53,157 nt of DNA, taken from assembly GCA_949298825.1 (NCBI GenBank), contig CASFYB010000010.1, positions 1 to 53,157 on the forward strand, read 5' to 3'. The position numbers were made by a program, and so were the translations under genes. This stretch comes from an uncultured Helicobacter sp. (GTDB taxonomy: Bacteria > Campylobacterota > Campylobacteria > Campylobacterales > Helicobacteraceae). The notes below the pieces were generated by a model. That model was not told the origin of the DNA, did no database searches, and saw only the letters and a list, made by a program, of their open reading frames with translations. This document shows positions 18,953-26,997 of the stretch, piece by piece. Position 1 is the first letter of the stretch, and every line of letters begins with the position of its first letter.

Positions 18953-19219
18953 TTAAAAATTTCTCTGAATGATAAAGTGAAATAATCCATCTGATTCTAT
19001 GATTTCAAGTACATCATAACCATAATTTTTAGCATCTACGGGGACATTATTTATACTTTGTGCGCAGTCGCATACTACTTGTAAAATCTCTCCTTTTTTT
19101 AGCTTTTTTAATGCTTTTAGACTCTCAATAGCCGGGTATGGACAGCTATAGCCTTGCAGATCTATATGATAGGAGATCTCATAGTTTTTCAAGCATTCAA
19201 TATTGCTATGTGGTTTCAT
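18953..19219 (-). CDS. fdhU: TusA-like sulfur-carrier protein, FdhU-like
   Basis: An 88-residue protein with the TusA/SirA core: HIDLQGYSCPYPAIESLKAL, where Cys26 of the CPxP motif would carry sulfur or selenium, followed by LKKGEILQVVCDC and VPVDAKNYGYDV. AGGAGG precedes the ATG. It lies 9 bases after the YedE-like membrane gene, in one operon. The same pairing in Campylobacter jejuni (fdhT-fdhU, Cj1500-Cj1501) is needed for selenium-dependent formate dehydrogenase biogenesis. The alternative is a YeeD-type partner of a thiosulfate transporter, so the fdhU name is probable rather than proven. Confidence 0.75.
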   Translation of the reverse strand: MKPHSNIECLKNYEISYHIDLQGYSCPYPAIESLKALKKLKKGEILQVVCDCAQSINNVPVDAKNYGYDVLEIIESDGLFHFIIQRNF

Positions 19220-19228
19220 ATTTCCTCC

Positions 19229-20431
19229 TTATTTTTTGATATCAAGTAAAATCTTTTTCTTCGCTCTTATCTCAAGCCAGGCTATAAGCCCTAAAAATAG
19301 TGCTAAAAGTCCAAGGTTTATAAATAACCCTCCATAGACTCCAAAGCTTTCAAGTAGATTGATCTTTGGCCAGGCTTTGGCTAGAGGCTGGCTAAAGCTA
19401 TCCCAGGATAAAGCTAGAATAACAGATCCGATGATATTGCCAATGCCTACAATAATATATTGTACTTGCCCTTCCATCGCTCTATACATCCAGCCACACT
19501 CACAGCCTCCAGCTATCACTATCCCAAAGCCAAATAATAGCCCCCCAATGGCTACATTAGGTCCTGCCCATACAATTTTTGGCTCTATCCCAAGCAGAAT
19601 AAACCCAAAGACACCAACTGTCGAGATCATCATCCCAATCACAATCGCACGTGCTGTGATGCTACGTCCTGTTAAAAAAAGATCTCTAAAAGCAGAGGTA
19701 AAGCAAATCTGTGCTCTTGAGATGACAAAGCCAAAGACAAGCCCAAAGAAAAGCGCAATACCAAGTAAGCTTTTAGGTGCTATTAAAGAATCGCTTTGCA
19801 TCAAATAAATGCTAAGGATGATAGAAAAAAGAAGCACCAAGATCCCAAGTGCGTATGAAATGGGCTTGAGGTTGTGTTTTTTGGGGGCATGAAAGGCACC
19901 TTTTTTGATATCAATGCCAAGGTTTTGTCTCTGTATCACAAGGATGCCAAAATACACCCCAACAATTGAAAGTAGAGTGAAAATCCATGCATGTAGGCTA
20001 AATTGAGGGATCCCAGTAAAAAAGCTAGCTAGATTGCATCCCATACCAAGCCTAGCACCAAATCCAGCGATAATCCCACCAATAAGTGCTTGAAGTATGA
20101 TTTTAAAAGAAGGGATTCTAAGCTTGAAGCGCGCAGATAAAAGTGTGGCAATAAGAGCACCCAAAAACATGCCAATAATCATAATCCCATCTTTGCGTGT
20201 AAAAATACTGCCCTTAAGACCGATGATCTGGAAGTATTCCCAAGAGCTGACATCAATACCAAAAAGTCCTAAAATCTCTCCTCCCCAACGTGTAAACTCT
20301 CCTGTGACTGCCCAAGCAGAACCTGTAATACCAAAATAATATGCTGAAAGCACAGCTATAAAAAGAATGCTATAAAATGGGTTGAAAAATCCACCAAAGC
20401 ATTTTTGTGTAATCTCTTTTAAAAAATGCAT
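19229..20431 (-). CDS. fdhT: YedE/YeeE family membrane protein, FdhT-like
   Basis: A 400-residue inner-membrane protein with about ten helices and two inverted halves. Each half has the conserved cysteine loop: GARLGMGCNLASFFTGIP (first half) and AGGCECGWMYRAMEGQ (second half), with FGFVISRAQICFTSAFRDLF between them. These match the sulfur/selenium-compound channel family (YeeE/TsuA, YedE). The YedE-like length, the second half cysteines and the following TusA-like gene favour the FdhT branch, which supports selenium supply to formate dehydrogenase. The start is ATG; a candidate promoter GATAAT at 20492-20497 overlaps a palindrome. Confidence 0.8.
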   Translation of the reverse strand: MHFLKEITQKCFGGFFNPFYSILFIAVLSAYYFGITGSAWAVTGEFTRWGGEILGLFGIDVSSWEYFQIIGLKGSIFTRKDGIMIIGMFLGALIATLLSARFKLRIPSFKIILQALIGGIIAGFGARLGMGCNLASFFTGIPQFSLHAWIFTLLSIVGVYFGILVIQRQNLGIDIKKGAFHAPKKHNLKPISYALGILVLLFSIILSIYLMQSDSLIAPKSLLGIALFFGLVFGFVISRAQICFTSAFRDLFLTGRSITARAIVIGMMISTVGVFGFILLGIEPKIVWAGPNVAIGGLLFGFGIVIAGGCECGWMYRAMEGQVQYIIVGIGNIIGSVILALSWDSFSQPLAKAWPKINLLESFGVYGGLFINLGLLALFLGLIAWLEIRAKKKILLDIKK

Positions 20432-20493
20432 AATAAACCTTAAAAAATGAAAAAATGAATGGATTTTTAGAAATGAAGAATCTAAAAATGTAT

Positions 20494-20508
20494 TATCGCC
20501 ACGCGATA
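20494..20508. promoter_or_regulatory. TATCGC-CAC-GCGATA palindrome, candidate operator
   Basis: Two perfect 6-base arms separated by 3 bases lie in the 136-base space between divergent fdhT and the GT25 gene. The palindrome overlaps a possible -10 (GATAAT, minus strand, 20492-20497) for fdhT and is 23 bases upstream of the -10 of the glycosyltransferase gene. Its GC core stands out in AT-rich DNA. A dimeric repressor or activator could act here; the protein is unknown. Confidence 0.45.
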
Positions 20509-20530
20509 CTTCTGTGAAGTAATATTTTAA

Positions 20531-20536
20531 TATAAT
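20531..20536 (+). promoter_or_regulatory. -10 box for GT25 gene
   Basis: A perfect TATAAT in AT-rich DNA, 32 bases before the ATG at 20568, with AGGGGAT as ribosome site. Confidence 0.6.
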
Positions 20537-20567
20537 TTTTAAAGATTATAGACTTAAAAGGGGATGG

Positions 20568-21341
20568 ATGGAAAAACTAAGGGCTTATATTATCAGCTTG
20601 AAGCGAAGTATTGATCGCAGGAGAGAGATGCAAGATCGCATAGATGAGTTATTTAAAAACAAGCCCAAGCTAGCTTCAATCTTAGAGTTTAGTTTCTTTG
20701 ATGCTGTAGATGCAAAGGCTTTGGAGCATTTAGAGTTTAGAGAATGCAGGGGTGATTTTTTATCAAAGATGTTTAGGGGTAAGAAATTAGGTGATGGTGA
20801 GAAGGCCTGCTATGCTTCTCACTTTGCTCTTTGGAAGCTTTGCGTAAAGACAAATAGGCCTTTTTTGATACTAGAAGATGATGTGGGGTTTTTAGATGGC
20901 TTTGATAGGGTGGTAGAGAGACTATGTATCATGGAGGATAGGCCAGAGTATATGCGCTTGATGGCGCTAAGAAAGTTTAGGCTATGTGGTGAGTTTAAAA
21001 GCTTTGAAGATGGGGATAAATGGGCTTTTGTAAGAGAGAAGGCTTCTGGTACTCAAGGCTATTATCTCACACCAAGTGGTGCTAAAAAGTTTATCTCACA
21101 TTCTAGGCATTTTATTTTTCCAGTGGATGATTATATGGATATGTTTTTCATCCATAGGGTAGAGAGTGTGCTAAGTTTGCCTTATGTACTAGAGGATTTG
21201 GGCCAGATCAGCCAGATAGGTGATCGCAAGGTAAAACTCTCTTTAGCATGCAAGCTATCTAGGGAGATTTTTAAGGTATTTTTGGATATTTATAGGGCTA
21301 TTTATATGCTAATTTTCCCAAAACCAGATAGAATCAAATAA
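20568..21341 (+). CDS. glycosyltransferase family 25 (LPS/LOS galactosyltransferase type)
   Basis: A 257-residue cytoplasmic transferase. The start LRAYIISLKRSIDRRREM, then GEKACYASHFALWK (about 77-90) and RPFLILEDDVGFLDGF with the metal-binding EDD at 103-105, and later YYLTPSGAKKFI and PVDDYMDMFF, define GT25 enzymes such as the beta-1,4-galactosyltransferases that build Helicobacter O-chain and Neisseria LOS. The acceptor and exact linkage cannot be read from sequence. The next gene, another glycosyltransferase, starts 24 bases downstream, so both are probably one transcription unit for surface glycan. Confidence 0.88.
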   Translation: MEKLRAYIISLKRSIDRRREMQDRIDELFKNKPKLASILEFSFFDAVDAKALEHLEFRECRGDFLSKMFRGKKLGDGEKACYASHFALWKLCVKTNRPFLILEDDVGFLDGFDRVVERLCIMEDRPEYMRLMALRKFRLCGEFKSFEDGDKWAFVREKASGTQGYYLTPSGAKKFISHSRHFIFPVDDYMDMFFIHRVESVLSLPYVLEDLGQISQIGDRKVKLSLACKLSREIFKVFLDIYRAIYMLIFPKPDRIK

Positions 21342-21365
21342 ATTTATACCCCCTTAGGAGAGGTA

Positions 21366-22271
21366 ATGGAGATTAAATTTTATTTTAAGCAGCTTGTAAA
21401 TGCCATTAAGGCGGCTAGGAAACATGCCCTTTATGCAGAATCAAGATTCTTACATAATCTTAATCGCAAGATTCAAACTACAGATTATAAAAAACTTTTA
21501 CCCCCCCCAGCACAACCTAAAAAGCCTATTATTATCTCTCTAACCACACATAAGCAGAGAATCCACTATTTGCACTATGTGCTTGATTCCCTATTTTTCC
21601 AGACAATACGCCCATTTGAAGTGAGGCTTTATTTAGCAAGGGGTGAGTATGCTAGCTTGCCAGAAGTATTAGAAGGCTTTAAGCCTTGGCTTAAGGTGAT
21701 AGAGTGGGATGATATAGGCAGCTTTAAAAAATATATCCCAATTTTAACTCAAGTTTATGAAGAAGAATCAGATGCTTTAGTGATAAGCATAGATGATGAT
21801 TTGATGTATCCACCTGATTTTATAAGCAAGTTAGTTGAGCTTAAAAAACAGCATAAAGATGCGATGATAGGCTATCTTGCTGGACTAGATAAGGATGGTA
21901 ATATTGAAGGGCTTTGTGGGGCGACTGGGATTTTGTGGAATACACAGGTTTTTAACCCAAAGAAAAATCCTTTGTTTTTTGATCCTAAACTTTTTATAGA
22001 TGAGATGGGCATTAGGAATAATGATGATCCATGGATTTCAGAGTGGTGTAAAGCCCTAAAGATAGAAAATGTGTGCTTAGAGACAGACTTTTTTAGTGTA
22101 TTTAGGCGAGATTTTATCGCATTGCCAAGTGAGCATATGCATGCCCTCACAGCTGCAAAAAGTAATATAAATATTGCAAAAATTTCTCAAACCAAAATAA
22201 TGAAAAGACATTTAAATGCTTTGGTAGAAAATGCTATAAAGATCCAAGATTCTATAAATAGGGGTAAATAA
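21366..22271 (+). CDS. glycosyltransferase with in-frame C8 tract (potentially phase-variable)
   Basis: A 301-residue GT-A-type transferase. KPIIISLTTHKQRIHYLHYVLDSLFFQT at about 53-80 is the nucleotide-sugar-binding start, and VISIDDDLMYPPDFI near 139-153 contains the DxD-like Asp143-145 metal site; GLCGATGILWN and NNDDPWISEWC follow. The C8 tract at codons 46-48 (PPP) lies before all of these, so a one-base slip would abolish the product; at eight C the frame is open. It follows the GT25 gene closely with AGGAGAGG as ribosome site. Its sugar and acceptor are unknown. Confidence 0.85.
   Translation: MEIKFYFKQLVNAIKAARKHALYAESRFLHNLNRKIQTTDYKKLLPPPAQPKKPIIISLTTHKQRIHYLHYVLDSLFFQTIRPFEVRLYLARGEYASLPEVLEGFKPWLKVIEWDDIGSFKKYIPILTQVYEEESDALVISIDDDLMYPPDFISKLVELKKQHKDAMIGYLAGLDKDGNIEGLCGATGILWNTQVFNPKKNPLFFDPKLFIDEMGIRNNDDPWISEWCKALKIENVCLETDFFSVFRRDFIALPSEHMHALTAAKSNINIAKISQTKIMKRHLNALVENAIKIQDSINRGK
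21501..21508 (+). repeat. C8 homopolymer tract inside glycosyltransferase
   Basis: Eight C encode the start of a Pro-Pro-Pro stretch at residues 46-48. Such tracts near the 5' end of surface-glycan genes are typical Helicobacter and Campylobacter contingency loci; eight is in frame, seven or nine would not be. Confidence 0.75.
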
Positions 22272-22273
22272 AG

Positions 22274-22279
22274 TATAAT
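22274..22279 (+). promoter_or_regulatory. -10 box for helicase gene
   Basis: A perfect TATAAT only 24 bases before the helicase ATG (22303), just after the end of the glycosyltransferase gene, would give a leader of roughly 17 bases and separate the housekeeping helicase from the variable glycan genes. Confidence 0.55.
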
Positions 22280-22302
22280 TCCAAAAATTTTTGGAAATAA
22301 AA

Positions 22303-24318
22303 ATGCCACTTTCAAATCTTAATTTTGAGCAGCTTCAATCTGCTAGAGCTCCTATGGGTTATAATCTTACTATAGCATCAGCAGGTACGGGCAAGACTTC
22401 TACGATCGTGGGGCGTATCGCATATTTATTCTCTCAAGGTATTAGTCCAGAGGAAATTTTACTTCTTACCTTTACAAATAAGGCAGCGGCTGAAATGGTC
22501 GCTCGCGTGGCAAAGAGCTTTGGTGAGAGGATGGCAAAGGGTATACAAGCAGGGACATTTCATTCTATTGCCTATAAATATTTGCAAAAATACAATATCA
22601 CATTAAAGCAGCCAAGAGAGCTAAAGGTGCTTTTTAAATCTATAGCAGAGAAGCGCATCTATATGGATAGAGATGGTAGTGCGCCTTATTCAGCGCAGTA
22701 TCTTTATGATATATACTCACTTTATTTAAATGCCCAGAAGAATCAGAGCTTTGGTGAATGGCTTATTGAAAGAAGCCCTGAACAGGAAAAATATGTTTTG
22801 ATTTATGAGGGTATATTTGATGAGTTTAGTGCGCTAAAAAAATCTCATCATTATGCAGATTTTAATGATTTATTGCTTTATTTTAAAGAGGATGTGATCA
22901 AGTATCCCCAAAACTATGCAGAGATATTATGTGATGAATATCAAGATACCAATCCTTTGCAAGATTCTATCCTTGATGCACTTAGTCCCAAAAGTTTATT
23001 TTGTGTGGGAGATTATGATCAAAGTATTTATGCTTTTAATGGAGCAGATATCAAAATTATTGCTAATTTTACAAATAAATATCCCAATGCTAAAGTATTT
23101 ACATTATCAAAAAATTATCGCTCATCAGGTCATATCTTAGATCTAGCCAATCGAGTGATTGAAAAAAATGAAAGAATTTATCCTAAACATTTAGAGGTAG
23201 TTAAAAAAGGCGAGTTTGATTTGCCAAAGCTTTTGGTTTATGAGGAGCTTTTTGTGCAATATCAAGGCATTGCCAAACGTATTGCTAATGGACATAAGAA
23301 TTTTGATGATATTGCTATTATATTTCGTAATAATGCTTCTGCTGATGGTTGTGAGGCTTCATTAAGAGAGCTTGGCATACCATCAAAACGAAAAGGTGGA
23401 TCTAGCTTTTTTGATTCTAAAGAGATTGCGCTTTTATTAGATATTTGTGCTTTTCTCTATAATCCCAAAGATATGATGGCCTTTATCCATATCCTTAGCT
23501 ATATCCCTAAAATTGGCAATTCTATTGCTAAAGATATTTATGATGGCTTTGAGAATCTAGGAAATGGCGATGTGAAGATGGGTATTTTAAAGCCAGAGCA
23601 AAAGCGCGCTTATGTGATGCGTGCTAAGAGCTCTCAACTAGGGCTTTTTGAAGATTTGATGATGCTTGAGGCTAGCTCTAGATTTGATGATATATTAGAT
23701 TCTAGCTTTGCTTCTCATCCTATTTTATCCCATCCTAAGTTTGATAGTGAGTGCGTGTTGTTTTTGCAGGATTTTTATAGGCTTTATGTGGCATTGCAAA
23801 GAGAGTATGTGCCCAAAGATATGCTAGAGATGATCGCTCAAAGTGAGTTTTACAATCGTATAAAGCAGATTTTAATCAATCAGAGGATAAAAAATAAGGA
23901 TGGCACGCTTAATTTGTCTCTAAAAGATAGTGCTAATGAAAAGATCGATCGTAAAATAGTGCTTTTGAAGAATCTAAGTATGCATTATCAGGGGATAGGG
24001 AAGTTTTTAAATGCAATGATTTTAGGGTCTAGTGAGGCAGAGCAAGGCAGCGGGGTAAACTTGCTCTCTATCCATGCAAGCAAGGGGCTTGAGTTTAAGG
24101 AAGTGTATGTGATTGATTTGATGGAGGGGAGATTCCCAAATCTTAAGCTGATGCAAAAAGGTGGGAGTTTGGATGAGGAACGTAGGCTTTTTTATGTGGC
24201 TGTGACTAGGGCTAAGGAGCGACTTTTCTTATCCTATGCTAAGAGGGATGAGGTGAAAAACCTTACTTATGAGCCATCTATTTTTCTTTATGAGGCTCAT
24301 CTTGTGCATAAATCTTGA
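22303..24318 (+). CDS. UvrD/Rep-family superfamily 1A DNA helicase
   Basis: A 671-residue 3'-5' DNA helicase for repair or replication restart. Seen in order: LNFEQLQSARAP (Q motif), ASAGTGKTSTIVGRI (Walker A), LLTFTNKAAAEM (Ia), AGTFHSIAY, DFNDLLLYF, CDEYQDTNPLQDSIL (Walker B, DEYQD), VGDYDQSIYAFNGAD (III), LSKNYRSSG (IV), VNLLSIHASKGLEFKEVYVIDLMEG (V) and EERRLFYVAVTRAKERL (VI). A TTG at 22291 in frame is less likely than this ATG, which has GGAA 6 bases upstream. H. pylori has two such helicases (Rep HP0911, UvrD HP1478); I cannot say which one this matches. Confidence 0.93.
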   Translation: MPLSNLNFEQLQSARAPMGYNLTIASAGTGKTSTIVGRIAYLFSQGISPEEILLLTFTNKAAAEMVARVAKSFGERMAKGIQAGTFHSIAYKYLQKYNITLKQPRELKVLFKSIAEKRIYMDRDGSAPYSAQYLYDIYSLYLNAQKNQSFGEWLIERSPEQEKYVLIYEGIFDEFSALKKSHHYADFNDLLLYFKEDVIKYPQNYAEILCDEYQDTNPLQDSILDALSPKSLFCVGDYDQSIYAFNGADIKIIANFTNKYPNAKVFTLSKNYRSSGHILDLANRVIEKNERIYPKHLEVVKKGEFDLPKLLVYEELFVQYQGIAKRIANGHKNFDDIAIIFRNNASADGCEASLRELGIPSKRKGGSSFFDSKEIALLLDICAFLYNPKDMMAFIHILSYIPKIGNSIAKDIYDGFENLGNGDVKMGILKPEQKRAYVMRAKSSQLGLFEDLMMLEASSRFDDILDSSFASHPILSHPKFDSECVLFLQDFYRLYVALQREYVPKDMLEMIAQSEFYNRIKQILINQRIKNKDGTLNLSLKDSANEKIDRKIVLLKNLSMHYQGIGKFLNAMILGSSEAEQGSGVNLLSIHASKGLEFKEVYVIDLMEGRFPNLKLMQKGGSLDEERRLFYVAVTRAKERLFLSYAKRDEVKNLTYEPSIFLYEAHLVHKS

Positions 24319-25322
24319 TTTTTGCTTGCTAGCTCATTGCGCAAGTTTTTAAAAAACTCTAGGCTTTTATTTCTATCTGTGTGCTCAAAAGTTAGGTGTG
24401 TATGAGAGTGTTTATAGACCTTATCATAGTATTTTAAGATTAAGATCTCTGTGATTTTTTCTAGATCTCTATGTCCCCAGAGGTTTAAAATCTCTTTATA
24501 AAAATTGCTCTGTATATAGGGTTTGATTTTTTGCATCCCATTTAAAAAGAGAGTTTCAGGAATATTGCCATAAAGTTCTTTGATACGTTTGATTCTTAGC
24601 TCAAGGGGCGAGGTGATATGGACTTTAAAGGCATTTTGATAGCTACTGGCTAAAATCTTAGGGATGATAATATCTCCTAGGCGCTTTGATTCTGCTTCAA
24701 TGAGAAGCGGTAGGGAGGATTTTTTATTTTCAAGCTCATAGGCAAGCAGATTTTCAAACATCTTTTGAGTGGGTTGGTCACCTAAGATCTTGCTAGCCAT
24801 CCCTCCAAAGCTCGAGCCATAATGGCAGGCTAGCCTTTCTAGATCAATGCTAAAATCACTTGCATCTTGTATGATCTCACTTTTCCCACAGCCAGTAGCA
24901 CCACATAGGGTGATAAAGTCCTCTTTTTTTGGCATTTGGAGTATTTCTAAGACTTGATGGCGATAGCTTTTATATCCACCAGCAAGTTTGCTAGCACGAA
25001 GACCTAGAGATTCTAAAACACAAAAGAGTGATTGAGAGCGCATGCCGCCTCTAGCACAGGTGATAAGGATCTCATTTTCATAGGATAGAAGCTTTGAGTT
25101 TTTGGGATCTTGCAGGGCTTTAGCGATATTTTCACAAGCATAGCCAGCACCTAGGAATTTTGCCTTTAGTGGGTCATGCTTGTATAGTGTGCCCACTTCT
25201 TCATGCTGGGCATCAAGAAGCACGGGGATATTATAGGCATTGGGGATATGAGAGTGTGCAAACTCTTTTGGTGTGCGTACATCAATGATTATTTTTGCCA
25301 TTTGAGTTTTTGCTTCAGCCAT
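24297..25322 (-). CDS. mnmH: tRNA 2-selenouridine synthase MnmH (SelU)
   Basis: The enzyme replaces sulfur with selenium at wobble 2-thiouridine in tRNA, using selenophosphate. It has an N-terminal rhodanese domain with IIDVRTPKEFAHSHIPNA and the active cysteine (Cys89) in ITCARGGMRSQS, then a P-loop domain with GATGCGKS at 141-148 and SSFGGM. At 341 residues it is of normal size. Two in-frame ATGs (25322 and 25301) are possible; neither has a strong ribosome site. The end overlaps the helicase gene by 22 bases on the opposite strand. Its presence implies SelD elsewhere in the genome and agrees with the fdhTU-like genes 4 kb away. Confidence 0.92.
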   Translation of the reverse strand: MAEAKTQMAKIIIDVRTPKEFAHSHIPNAYNIPVLLDAQHEEVGTLYKHDPLKAKFLGAGYACENIAKALQDPKNSKLLSYENEILITCARGGMRSQSLFCVLESLGLRASKLAGGYKSYRHQVLEILQMPKKEDFITLCGATGCGKSEIIQDASDFSIDLERLACHYGSSFGGMASKILGDQPTQKMFENLLAYELENKKSSLPLLIEAESKRLGDIIIPKILASSYQNAFKVHITSPLELRIKRIKELYGNIPETLFLNGMQKIKPYIQSNFYKEILNLWGHRDLEKITEILILKYYDKVYKHSHTHLTFEHTDRNKSLEFFKNLRNELASKNQDLCTR

Positions 25323-25828
25323 AAGATAGTAAAAAGAACTAGACTGGGTGCATCAAAGAGATAATCTAATGTATTAGAATAATCAAAAAGTGATAGTCCA
25401 TAGCCAAGTAGGCTTACTGCTAGAAGGCTAGCTAGGATAAAGTCAAAGAAATACATCACAACAATAATGATAAAAGCTAAGGCTATGCTATAGCGTGCAT
25501 CAAGATAATATAGTTCAATAGGGATAAGACCCAAAAAGCTTAAAAAGATACAAAGGCTAAAAATAATATAAAGCAAGATTCCTTTTTGGTTTATAAAACA
25601 GATTTGCTTTTTGCTAAGACTTTGCATGATAAAAAGAGTAAAGAAAATAAGGCTAAAGAGGCTGAAATCAGCGCTAAAGCTAAAGATAATATCGCATAGA
25701 CTAAGGTGGTTGAAAAAAGGAATATTGCATAAAATGGCAAAGATGATCACTGCTAGGAATCTATATTTATAGGGCAAAACTAAACATAAGAGGGCTAGAA
25801 GTGGTATGGTAATAAGAAAGTGCATCAT
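25289..25828 (-). CDS. membrane protein of unknown function
   Basis: A 179-residue, extremely hydrophobic protein with about five or six transmembrane helices and short charged loops (for example SKKQICFINQK near 71-81). No family is recognised. The ATG overlaps the stop of the upstream BNR-like gene (ATGA), and its end overlaps the mnmH start by about 34 bases, so all three are translated from one message. It may work with the exported BNR-like protein, but that is inference from position. Confidence 0.75.
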   Translation of the reverse strand: MMHFLITIPLLALLCLVLPYKYRFLAVIIFAILCNIPFFNHLSLCDIIFSFSADFSLFSLIFFTLFIMQSLSKKQICFINQKGILLYIIFSLCIFLSFLGLIPIELYYLDARYSIALAFIIIVVMYFFDFILASLLAVSLLGYGLSLFDYSNTLDYLFDAPSLVLFTILWLKQKLKWQK

Positions 25829-26997
25829 GGCTGTGCCTTTAGATTTGTATTTTCTGGTTTAAAAACCATGATGCCAATATTTTTTCTATCTATGGTGTAA
25901 GAGGTGATGATAAACTCATCAAAAACAAGACTAGATGGATAGCTCACTTCGCCATTTGGAGTGGTTGTAGAGGCAAGAGTGCCAATCTCTTGAAAGTCTA
26001 TCTTATCGGATATATTTTGCAGTTTTGAGAGTTTGAGTAGAGCACGGTTGGAGTTTGTGCCCTTGGCATTATGGATGAGATAGATTTGGTTTTTTTGTGT
26101 GATGAGGTTTAGTGAATTATCATCATTTTCTAGATTGCTAGGTGTTAGATTTTGGCACTTATTGTTATTGCATAGTTGCATAAAGAGTGTGTGATCACGT
26201 CCATATGAGCGATAGGCTAGTAGATAGGAGTGGATGCTAGTAGGGGTGATTGCAGGTTGCAAGAGGGTATTTTTAAGCGTAGGACGCATGATGTGACTGA
26301 TTTTATGATCATCTAAAAATATAAGGATGGGGTATTTTTTGGCAAGCTCATGATAGGCAGGTAAAAGATAAAAACCATCCTGCATATTCAATCCAGTATT
26401 ACGTACTAATGTACTAAGATTGATAAAAGGTGAAGTATGAAGCCTTCCTTTAAATTTGAGTTTTAGATTCTCTTTATCCCAAGTGATTTCATAGTGATAA
26501 AGCTTGCTGTTTGCCCAGCCTCCAAAGCTTGTGGCAGTGACAAAAAGATGCAGAGAGTTAGCTTGTCTTACTAAAAGGGGATTACCTAGTTTTTTGATCA
26601 TCTCACCAGAATCTAAGGAAAGCTTAGAGCGTGATAGGATAGAAAAAGCATCAGAGCTGGCTATTTTTTGATTTTTGCTATCTAGGCTAATGATATTGCC
26701 ATAAATTTCTACATCCCTAGCCCCTTCTCTGCTACCACCAAAATAGGCGACTAAAAAATCAGCCCTATACTCATCCTTGCTAAGAAAGGCTAGCGAGCTT
26801 GAGTGTGTGCTTTTGATATCAGGTTTTGGGAGGATGAGGGGATGGGCTATAGAGGTGGGGTTGTTTATTAAAGATGGGTGGTTTAGATTCTCTAGCTTTT
26901 CTTCTTGGGAAGAAAATTGAGGCATTGTGGGTGCTTGCGTATATGCAAGATAGGCAATGGCTAAAGTGGTGAAAATAAATATAATAAAGCGTATCAA
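25825..26997 (-). CDS. exported BNR/sialidase-superfamily protein
   Basis: A 390-residue protein with an N-terminal signal or anchor helix (about 2-19) and then a region like the BNR_2 (sialidase superfamily) domain: HSSSLAFLS followed by VAYFGGSREGARDVEIYGNII, NPLLVRQANSLHLFVTA, LVRNTGLNMQDGFYLLPAYHE and SYGRDHTLFMQ. These match the conserved repeats of the 'sialidase-like' proteins of bacteria and plants, most of unproven activity; classical SxDxGxTW Asp boxes are not evident. The start is TTG and overlaps the cheW stop, since no ATG lies before the signal helix. Function, sialidase or otherwise, is unproven. Confidence 0.75.
   Translation of the reverse strand: MIRFIIFIFTTLAIAYLAYTQAPTMPQFSSQEEKLENLNHPSLINNPTSIAHPLILPKPDIKSTHSSSLAFLSKDEYRADFLVAYFGGSREGARDVEIYGNIISLDSKNQKIASSDAFSILSRSKLSLDSGEMIKKLGNPLLVRQANSLHLFVTATSFGGWANSKLYHYEITWDKENLKLKFKGRLHTSPFINLSTLVRNTGLNMQDGFYLLPAYHELAKKYPILIFLDDHKISHIMRPTLKNTLLQPAITPTSIHSYLLAYRSYGRDHTLFMQLCNNNKCQNLTPSNLENDDNSLNLITQKNQIYLIHNAKGTNSNRALLKLSKLQNISDKIDFQEIGTLASTTTPNGEVSYPSSLVFDEFIITSYTIDRKNIGIMVFKPENTNLKAQP

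Noticed and set aside
20564-20566. ATG at 20564 as a start for the GT25 gene
   Set aside because: It is out of frame with the coding region; the ATG at 20568 is in frame.
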